This document shows positions 56,348 through 64,000 of a stretch of DNA of 64,000 nt, in pieces. Below the pieces are notes generated by a model. The model saw only the letters and a list, made by a program, of their open reading frames with translations. It did not search any database and had not been told where the DNA came from. Position numbers and translations under genes: made by a program. Within the stretch, counting starts at the first letter, position 1; each line of letters starts with the position of its first letter. Source of the DNA: Pegoplata infirma. Lineage: Eukaryota; Arthropoda; Insecta; Diptera; Anthomyiidae. Location of the stretch: assembly GCA_963921195.1 (NCBI GenBank), contig OY992541.1, positions 13,682,644-13,746,643 on the forward strand. The letters run 5' to 3'.

Positions 56348-57349
56348 CTACACTCATAGAAATATCTTAGTAGAAAAATTAGTGAACCCATTGTAGATCA
56401 AGTTTTACAGAATTTAACAAAAATCAATGTTGATATTACAAAATTTATTTATGTTTTCTCCTAAAATCGCTTAGTTTTCCCCCATTTTTTCTTGTAAAAC
56501 TCTACTGTACTCAACCAAAAATCATTGTATTCCCAAAGAAAATCGCTGTAAATTCAACAGAAATCATTGTTGATTTTGACCCTACAAATATTTATGTTGA
56601 TTTCAATAAAAATTATTGTCAGTTTTTGTAAAAGTTGATCAACTCGTTCTTTTGTAAATCAACTCGTATTTTTTGTAAACTCAACTCATATTTTTGTTGA
56701 TATAAGGAATTTTATTAATAAAAAAAAGCTTGTTATTTGTTAATATTCTTTTATTAAGTAAAAATCACAATATTTTTTAGAATTATCACCGGCTTTTTAA
56801 GCTGCACGAGATTTTCACACACACTTCGTTTATTTATGTTATGCACTCGTAAGCCATTCTCCAGTTTTCTAATGACACCAAATCAAAAACCTTAAAAAAA
56901 ACAAAAGAAAATATAATATAGTATGAATACATAGGGTAACCAATGTATTTTATTACTTACCAAATATTTACAGATCAGAATCTGATCATCAGATCCTATT
57001 TTTATTTATTTTTATAATACTAAATATTTTTATAAGAAACAAACACATAAAATAATTTTATAAGAGACAAACAAATTTCACATCGCAATGCATTGCTACC
57101 AACTTGATAATACAAAAATGAACGAACAGGGTTGGTTTTTCTTTTTGGGTTCTATCTATTGAATTCTGTATAGGCGTTGTAAAAAGTTGATTCAACTTTA
57201 CTGATTATTCAACGATATCAACATTAATTTTTGTTGAATATGTGACGGTCACATATACACATTTTTCATAAAATTTCGTTCAGTGTTGTTAAACCTATTT
57301 TTAAATTAATAGCAACTTGTTTTTACTACTGGTCTACACTGCACATAAT

Positions 57350-57879
57350 AAGGGTATTCATTTCAGCTTTTTTTCGGTTGTAAAAATGAAATATTGTAAA
57401 AATATAACTTTTTATTACAACAAACACATGAAAAAAATTTCCACTTAAAAGTTGCAATTTAAACAACCTATATCCAAGTGTAAAATTATCAGAGTAAAAA
57501 GTTACATTTTTCCAATTATTTAAAGCGTTGCCATTCATTACTAGCCAAAGAAAAAGTACCAAGATTTGCAACTGTCATGTCAGTTTTTTCTACCTCGGCA
57601 GCCCTTATAGAACATGTGTTTGAAATTTTTCTTAGAAAAAAATATGTATACAAATAATTTTAGTTATAATAATAGAAATTAAGAATTAAACAACAAGAAA
57701 AAACTAACAAAATGAGTAAAAAGTGTAATTTTTAAGTTAATTGGTTCATTCATCGAATAATTTAATTATTTTTGGAAACTTTTTACCATATTTTTTTTAT
57801 GTACCCGTTCACATCAATGAGAGTGGAATCTTGCATTTTTCATTTTTCCACTTTTACATTTTCTGAAATGAATACCCTT
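57350..57879. mobile_element. 530 bp MITE, AAGGGTATTCATTTCAG ends
   Basis: AAGGGTATTCATTTCAG and CTGAAATGAATACCCTT are perfect 17 bp inverted repeats flanked by AAT (57347-57349, 57880-57882). No coding capacity. A 3 bp target again suggests a PIF/Harbinger-type element, though AAT is not the usual TWA. Confidence 0.75.
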
Positions 57880-58239
57880 AATATTTTGTTCAACTATATT
57901 AAGCCAGTGCATTTCCAACTAGAAAAAGTTTCGTATTAACATATGCAGACAATGCAATTTATAGCCAACCACGAGTTTGGCATGCTTAAAGTCGTTCATT
58001 TTCAAATTCAGCCTGGTGTTGCACATTCGATTAAAGTTTCAAGATTGAAAACATATAATACCAAATAAAAAGGAAACACGTTTTCTTTTCACAAAAGTAA
58101 AATCATCAAAGTGGTTGAATAATTGCGCGCCGAATTCGCAAAACCAATAAGGCAAATAAAACACCTTCTGCGAGACATATTTGGAATTGTCTTCTTGTTT
58201 AAATTTTTAAAAAAATAAATTGGATAAAGTTGGGATACC

Positions 58240-58575
58240 AAGAAGAAACTTACACCTCGGGTAAGCCAATCTGAAAAGCTCGTGCGTTATTTTTACTTTA
58301 CCAGTGTAAATTATTATACAGGATTTTGTGGGGAAAAGGCAGGGATATACCGTACCGACGACGTCATACGGCGAGCTGTCTCGATCACATCATCAAGAAA
58401 CACGTGTTCGTACACAAATCCCGAGGTGGAATTAATTTTGGATTACGTAACTTTTCTTAAGACCGTGAGTAAAAAACAAATTATTATATCTGACACAGGA
58501 TTCACCTGTCTCAACAGCTTGTACAAATTCTTACGAAGAGAAAACAAGATACGCGACCTGTACAGGACTTAATTT
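58240..58575 (+). other. Protein-like island in Y, unknown
   Basis: An open frame from upstream of 58282 to the TAA at 58570-58572 encodes mixed-composition residues, for example TGFCGEKAGIYRTDDVIRRA, NPEVELILDYVTFLKTV and DTGFTCLNSLYKFLRREN. Base composition is clearly GC-richer than the surroundings. No family recognised; a CGGGTAAGCC donor-like site lies just upstream (58258). The MITE Z starts directly after its stop. It may be a captured gene piece or the remains of Y's own protein. Confidence 0.4.
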
Positions 58576-58580
58576 TTCTA

Positions 58581-59876
58581 CACGCAAAAAAAAAACATGT
58601 GTCGGAGTGAGCAAAAATCTGGCATAATTTTACCAAAAATATGCTAAAACTACAACCGACGAAGTAGTTTTCGCAATTTAGCCAAAACGCTTATGTAAAA
58701 AATTTTGAAGAAAATGCTAATGCTATTTAAGTAAAAACTTGGTAAAATATGCCAAAAGAGATATGGTGAAATATACCAAAATTATTAGAAAAGATGACTA
58801 AAAATAATGCTAAAAATTACTACATTTATGCTAAAATAAATTTTCAATAAATTTTTGTAAAAATTTGTATATTTGTTGAATTTAAAACTTTCACAGAATA
58901 AATCCATATTAATATAATAAATGTTGTGTAGGATTTAATTTATCACCGACCAACTGACCCTTTTTGTACAATTTTCTCGAGTGACTGCTGCCTACGCTTC
59001 TCCTTGAAGTAAAGGATCCGCTATAGCTTCACGAATTTATTTAAAAGCATCCTGTAAAAATAGAAAATTATTACAAAACATAAATTTTTAATTTAAAAAA
59101 TTGGTAAACCCCATTGGTCTCTTGGTAAGGAGGAACACTTACTTTGTCATTCCATTTGTAACTCATCAAAACAGTTTTTGGACTCCCTTGGCTTTGGGTT
59201 TTTAGGTTTTAATTTTATAACTAAAGGCAGGATTGGTGTCCACGCTCTTTATTGTAGTGAAGGATTCCCATAGCTTCAAACATTTATTTAGCAGTACCCT
59301 GTAAAAATAGAAAATTATTACCAAACACTAATTTTTAACTAAAAATCTGTTAAACCTTATTGGTGTCTTCGGAATGCGGGTATACTCACTTTATCATTCG
59401 ATTTGTTATTCATCGAAACATACGTCTGGGACTCCATTGGTTTTTCTTAATGAATGGTGTTTTAAGTTATGACAGCAAAATTAACTTTAACTTTTTTTAT
59501 CTTACATTTATTTATCTTTTAAAAAACTAATTATTTATATTTATTTATTAATTTATTTAAATTTTATTTATCAATTTCCTTTTTACGTTTTATAACACAA
59601 AAAATAAACGAAGCACGCACACAAAAATACAAAATGAATATGGCGGTCTGTATTTGTTTTTTTTTTTTTTGTTGTTGTTTTCTTTCGATAAATTTTTGTG
59701 CAAGTAATTTGCGTTATTGTGCAAGCTACTTGGTTATTTTACATAAAAAATGAATTATGTTACTTTAACATCGACAAGCATAATTTTAGCAAAAATTTGT
59801 TAAAAAAAATTTTTTGGTATGAAAAAAGTTTTACCAAGTAGGTTTGCTAAATCTTACACAGATTTTTTTTTGCGTG
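58581..59876. mobile_element. Element Z: CACGCAAAAAA ends, TA target
   Basis: TA, CACGCAAAAAAAAAAC at the left (58579-58580) and TTTTTTTTTGCGTG, TA at the right (59877-59878). Same end type as X. The middle contains a ~240 bp tandem duplication (58995-59210 and 59245-59450) with AAAAATAGAAAATTATTAC and a mini-me-like GTCATTC..TTTGTAACTCATC strip in each unit. Confidence 0.75.
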
Positions 59877-60369
59877 TACGATCATAACGATCATTTCTAA
59901 AACATCTTCAATAAAATAAAAACAAAAAAAAAGCTTCCATGACTAAAATCACATGGTTATACAAATTGACATGACGCTACCTTACTTTTGATTTTTTTTT
60001 CTAACCTCAACTTATTCTTCTATGCTAAAATCTCAATAAATAGCATATAAAGTAATTTAAGTCTATTGATACGTTTTTTTTTATAAAAAAAAAATATATA
60101 ACCTTAGAATAATCTCAAATAAGTAAATTTAAATATACAATAGCCTAAATCCGATGTTCTAACATGATTTACAAAGTCTCTGTAACAACATGAGAAACGT
60201 GGGGTTTACGCTATTGGAAACGCCTTATCCTAGGTTTTAGTTGTATTTACCAAAAAAAGTTTAATATTACATACAGTTAGCTATAGCAAATTAAATACTT
60301 GTGTAAATAATCAATAAAACATACATAGATTAACATAATGTGAAAGTTATAAGTTCTTTTTAATGGCAT

Positions 60370-60817
60370 AAGAGTCGATATTGTACGGTGGGGATGTAAC
60401 GAAGAGAGGAAGTCTGGTAAGTTCGCTTTATGGGGTACCTCACTCTTTTAATTGTCAGGCGAAGTGGTACCACGGATGGCTGAAACAATGCCATAAACGG
60501 GGTGGGCAGCCTGAGGAGGATATGATCATCTACATCCTTACTAACAACGTCCTTGTTCGGTTTTTTTATGTGCGATATTGTCCGAATACTGTCGATTGTC
60601 CTTCCGTTTAAAAATACCGTCTACCAACCGCGCTTCAAGTATACCTCATTCACACACATTTTTTCTTGTTAAATCTTTGGTCCTGTCCCTTGGCACGTTA
60701 ATTTTTGTGCGCGAGTGCAGCGGAAGAAGAACCTCCCCATCCGGCGAGCCAAGCCGAGCAGCCGACTAACGTGCCGCTTCCGCAAGCCCCAAGGCCACTC
60801 GTTACAAATACGGCAAT
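60370..60817 (+). other. GC-richer islands in Y, unknown
   Basis: Two short protein-like frames: one through QAKWYHGWLKQCHKRGG and QPEEDMIIYILTNN (about 60450-60610), one through EEEPPHPASQAEQPTNV and PLPQAPRPLVTNTA (60718-60830) in another frame. A CTGGTAAGTTCG donor-like site is at 60413. The GC content stands out strongly from the flanks. No known family; possibly captured exon pieces. Confidence 0.35.
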
Positions 60818-60905
60818 ATTCTGTAAAACTTGATCTACAATGGGTTTACTAATTTTTCTACTAAGATATTTCTATGAGTGTGTCGAGTCTGTATTTAGTC
60901 TGTGG

Positions 60906-61442
60906 TGCTGCTTTACAATAGACAAATAATGAAATGTATATTGCATAAAATGTAAAAGACCATGTCACAGACTAAATACAGACTCGACAGTAGAGTTTTA
61001 TAAGAAAAAATGGGGAAAAACTAGGCGATTTTAGGAGAAAACACAGCGGTTTTTAGTCCGTTTTACGCTAACATGGCAACACTTTCTACGACTTAGGAGT
61101 GAGTGAAACAACAAAAACCGATCTGGCATCCATTTTTCTTATGGCGCGTTATATTAGCTTTCTCTTTCTAACCTAATTCGTAGAATAATTTGAAAACATT
61201 AACCATATGGTTAAGAAATACTTTTTTGACACCTGTCATATATGTCGAGTCTGTATTAGTCTGTGACCATGTGTTATTCTAAAAAGTCATGGATTTTTTA
61301 CCTAAGGTTTAGGTTTGCATTATGTAATTTACGCTTTATCTAGATAAATTTTAACAATCCGCGTGTGTATTCATTAAACTCCATATAAAAAAAAGTTACC
61401 AAGTTCGATTGGATATTTTAACACACGTATTTTTTTTGTGTG
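60906..61442 (+). mobile_element. X element copy X3, right part, split by MITE M2
   Basis: Starts GTGCTGCTTTACAATAGAC at the equivalent of X2 position 55631 and ends ACACACGTATTTTTTTTGTGTG before TA (61443-61444). Apart from M2 it differs from X2 by a few bases and an extra AGGTTT. Confidence 0.8.
60966..61265. mobile_element. CACAGAC MITE, copy M2, 300 bp reference
   Basis: Flanked by ACCATGT (60959-60965, 61266-61272); X2 has the single site. Left end CACAGACTAAATACAGACTC, right end inverse of CACAGACTAATACAGACTCG. No coding capacity. Confidence 0.95.
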
Positions 61443-62011
61443 TATGAACAAATCCGTGAAACTAAGATTGGTTTTATCCCGAATTCACGTGTTGGATAAA
61501 ACGCTTTACACGATTTAATAGAGATTGGTAGCCACAAAAATATTTTACAAAGCAGGAAAATGGAAAGAAAAGCAAATATTTTTTTTAACTCAAAATAATT
61601 TTACACCCAAAAAATATATTTTTCAAAAATTACTAAAGAAGTATTTGACTTCAAAAAATCAAATAATAAAAATTGTATCAGAAATATTTTTCGAATTCTA
61701 AAGAAAATTTGTACATTTAAAATTTTTTATCACAAAATGTGTCAATAAAAAAATATTTTCTAATTAAAAGCTGAGTCCGCACAAAAAAACATTTGTTTAA
61801 TATTGTAGAGGGCATTAAAGTATTTAAAAAAATCTAATTTATGTTAATAAAGCTCTTTTTTTAGTAAAAGCAGTTCATTTTTAATACATATTTTTAATTT
61901 TTAAGTGCATATTTTTTGAGTTTTAACTGCATATTTTTGATTTTTAGAGGCATATTATATGCACATATTTTCGATTTTTAGATGCATGAAAGTACTTGCC
62001 CTAGTTATAAC

Positions 62012-62540
62012 CCTAAAAATGATGATTGGACGCATTTACAACAAGGGTTTATTTTTGGGACAAGAAGGAAGCCATGAACAATTCAATGAATATTTCGTAA
62101 GTTGTAATTTTATAAAAAAAATATAATACATAAAAGGTTTTTTTATTTTATAATTTTAAAATAATATGGAATATATTTTATAACTTAAATAAATAAAATT
62201 AATTAAAAATATAAAGGCGTCTTTCTTTTTATAGAAAAACCAAAAAAAGTAGGTATTTTGAAGCACTTTTCTAGTCAAAAGTAATCATTTATAAATGGTT
62301 ATTTGAATTAAATCATTTGGGTAATTTGTTTGTATTTTTTGCTTAATTTTCCGTTTCTGTAAACGGCAATATTACCTAAGGTTTTTTGCTTATATATTCC
62401 TTGTTTTTTTTTATAAATGTTTTCCTAAGGGAATTGAGTATTTTATGCTTTTAACTTGGGTAGTGGTCTGGTACACACTTTCCTTAGGTATTTTATACCC
62501 TAATTTTGTTTAAATTCACCCTTTTTATTTTTTGCGTGTG
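62012..62540 (-). mobile_element. X element copy X1, second part
   Basis: Inverse of X2 54869-55370, about 94% identical near the end (GGGTATAAAATACCTAAGG, GTACCAGACCACTACCCAAG). It begins right after the GTTATAAC duplication at 62011, continuing the copy interrupted at 53843. Confidence 0.8.
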
Positions 62541-62563
62541 TATAAATGGCTCTATAGTGTATC

Positions 62564-62899
62564 CACAGACTAATACAGACTCGACATAAGTGACAGGTGT
62601 CAAAAAAGTAGTTCTGAACCATATGGTTAATATTTTCAAATTATTCTACGAATTAGGTTAGAAAGAGAAAACTAATAGAACGCGCCATAAGAAAAATAGA
62701 TGCCAGATCGGTTTTTGTTGTTTCACTCACTCCTAAGTCGTAGAAAGTGTTGCCATGTTAGAGTAAAACGGACTAAAAACCGCTCTGTTTTCTCCTAAAA
62801 TGGCTTAGTTTTTCCCCATTTTTTCTTATAAAACTCTACTGTCGAGTCTGTATATAGTCTGTGACTCTACTGTCGAGTCTGTTTATAGTCTGTGCTGTG
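62564..62899. mobile_element. CACAGAC MITE, copy M4, opposite orientation
   Basis: Flanked by GTGTATC (62557-62563, 62900-62906). The body is the inverse of M2. Its right terminus is duplicated: GACTCTACTGTCGAGTCTGT occurs again (62863-62894), followed by CTGTG before the target copy. Confidence 0.9.
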
Positions 62900-62929
62900 G
62901 TGTATCTATGTACACAATCTAAAGATCCC

Positions 62930-63060
62930 AGGGGGTCGATTCTGGTTCTGTGAAAAACGTGTGAATGAAAAACTATGTCAGTAAACTTCCTTTAAAACTA
63001 ATAGGCAAAGTGACATTATTTTTTCAGTGATAAATTTTTCACAGAACCAGAATTGGCCCT
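62930..63060. mobile_element. 131 bp foldback MITE, TTCTGGTTCTGTGAAAAA arms
   Basis: AGGGGGTCGATTCTGGTTCT at the left pairs with the inverse of AGGGCCAATTCTGGTTCT at the right, arms of about 27 bases. No clear target duplication. Confidence 0.65.
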
Positions 63061-63185
63061 CAGGTCAAAAATACCATTTTTCTCGTGCTGAATCAGTCAA
63101 TCAAGCCGACCCAAAAGCACTGCTGATTGATCGAAAAGGCGTATATCGTACAAAACTATTTTTGAAAATTGGTGGGGGTCAAAAC

Positions 63186-63388
63186 TAGAGTTTCTGAATA
63201 ACCGATAAATTTAGTAAACGCGGTTTCGGTTATCAAAAATTGAATAACCGATCGGTTTCGGTTATTTTCGGTTATCAGTAAAAATGTTATTCCGATGGAA
63301 AAACTTTGTTTTTAAATAGTTTTTTATTAGAATAGAATTCAGTTTAAATTCTTATTTTGGTTTAGGTACCGCTTATCTATATCTATAC
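63186..63388. mobile_element. hAT-like left end, TAGAGTTTCTGAATAACCG, truncated
   Basis: Starts TAGAGTTTCTGAATAACCG and has TAACCGAT / CGGTTATTTTCGGTTAT words typical of hAT subterminal zones. No right end before the Helitron at 63389. Confidence 0.5.
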
Positions 63389-64000
63389 TTCTATACTAAT
63401 ATTATAAAGAGGTAATGTTTGTATGTTTGTTTGTTTGTTTGTAGCGGGTAATCTCCGGAACTACTTATCCGATTTCAAAAATGTTTTCAGCAATATTTAA
63501 AGTGTTCCTCCAGGATGGACATAGGCCAGGTTTCATCGACCACGCCCACTTTTGGCCAAAAAACGTAAAATTGAAAAATCTCCATAACTACTAAACCGAT
63601 TCAAAAATTTTTTCACCAATACATACTTGGAATGGTCTTTCATGGTGAACATATGCTGGGTTTCATCGACCACGCCCACATCAACGCCCACTTTTGGTAA
63701 AAAACTTAAAATTTAAATATCTATGAAACTACTTATCCGATTTCAAAAAAGTTTTCAGCAATATTTAGAGTGTTCCTCGAGGGTCGACATAGGCTAGGTT
63801 TCATCGACCACGCCCACTTCTACACCCTCTTTTAGCCAAAAAACGTAAAATTTAAAAATCTCCACAACTACTAAACCGATTTAAAAAAAATTTTCTCCAA
63901 TACATACTTGGAATGGTCCTTAATGGTTGACATATGCTGAATTTCATCGACCACGCCCATTTCTACGCTCACTTTTGGCAAAAAAAAACTTAAAATTTAA
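63389..64000 (+). mobile_element. Helitron 5' end with tandem units, runs off the window
   Basis: TCTATACTTCTATACTAATATTATAAAG gives the Helitron-type 5' end, followed by a TTTG run and ~150 bp units with CTACTTATCCGATTTC, CAATATTTAAAGTGTTCCTC, GGTTTCATCGACCACGCCCAC and AAAAAACGTAAAATT (near 63460, 63585, 63725, 63865). The 3' end lies beyond the window. The exact first base is uncertain because TCTATA occurs twice. Confidence 0.65.

Larger units (their letters stand above)
56351..60880. mobile_element. Element Y: 63 bp terminal repeats around protein-like islands
   Basis: The first and last 63 bases (from CACTCATAGAAATATC inward; 56351-56413 and 60818-60880) are inverted repeats with a single mismatch, so the copy is young. 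TA precedes the left end; the right end abuts a scrap of CACAGAC MITE (60881-60904), so the target is not confirmed. The interior contains a decayed CACAGAC MITE strip (56460-56515), two MITEs (57350, 58581) and GC-richer islands at about 58270-58575 and 60380-60800. I recognise no transposase. Confidence 0.7.
54426..62003. mobile_element. hAT-like element, TAGGGCAAGTACTTTCATG ends, large nested interior
   Basis: A perfect 19 bp terminal repeat, flanked by GTTATAAC (54418-54425, 62004-62011), the same octamer that flanks the neighbouring element. Subterminal TGCATATTTT words occur at 54450-54590 and 61880-61985. AGGAAAATGGAAAGAAAAGC occurs inside both ends (54770, 61555). The interior holds X2, a MITE, a mini-me fragment, element Y and X3 with M2. 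Confidence 0.85.

Noticed and set aside
53582..62540. 53582-55632 and 54869-62540 as one very long inverted-repeat transposon, or a large inversion
   Set aside because: These intervals would cross the hAT at 54426-62003. Everything fits simple nesting if X1 is split by the two hATs and X2 is a separate inverted copy inside the second hAT. A simple inversion would break the hAT and X1 continuity.

Overview
This 64 kb window is AT-rich eukaryotic DNA built almost entirely of transposable elements. I recognise no host protein gene, rRNA or functional tRNA. The element mix points to a higher dipteran (brachyceran fly, possibly calyptrate): many copies of the dipteran 'mini-me' type repeat (conserved core between a TA run and a GTCY run), Helitrons ending in a GC hairpin plus CTAG, many short hAT and Tc1/mariner-like elements, and remnants of jockey, LOA-like, I and CR1 non-LTR retrotransposons. 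The species assignment is inference only.

Layout. 0.4-3.3 kb: a mini-me copy split by a 2.3 kb element whose ends (CACAGTG heptamer, 5 bp duplication CAGCG) look like a non-autonomous Transib. 3.7-7.2 kb: a small inverted-repeat element, a jockey-type RT relic and a ~180 bp tandem repeat hit by a hAT. 7.3-10.5 kb: a LOA-like retrotransposon, minus strand, with a MITE in its 3' UTR. 10.8-15.8 kb: two nested Tc1/mariner-like elements of one family, containing further MITEs and an I-clade retrotransposon 3' end. 15.9-18.7 kb: a 131 bp foldback MITE split by a 2.6 kb hAT that itself holds two more elements. 18.9-26.1 kb: Helitrons and hAT pieces with long internal tandem arrays. 26.5-33.7 kb: a second LOA-like element split by an inverted-repeat element with TAA duplications, which holds mini-me copies and a 2.6 kb Helitron. 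35.6-41.7 kb: a CR1-clade element split by a 3.3 kb hAT that holds a mini-me, a Helitron end and an 850 bp array of a ~17 bp unit. 43.8-50.1 kb: hAT and mini-me copies and small MITEs. 51.4-62.9 kb: the deepest nest, including two hATs inserted in succession at one palindromic 8 bp target and a 4.5 kb element with near-perfect 63 bp terminal repeats around GC-richer, protein-like islands. 63.2-64.0 kb: a hAT end and a Helitron 5' end running off the window.

No pathway links these sequences; they are parasites in layers. Because many insertions can be read out exactly (target duplications, empty sites in sister copies, reading frames that close when the insert is skipped), the order of events can be partly reconstructed. 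All retrotransposon reading frames carry stops, frameshifts or 5' truncations. No complete transposase or Helitron Rep/helicase was recognised, so every DNA element here appears non-autonomous. Boundaries given as 'about' are read by eye.
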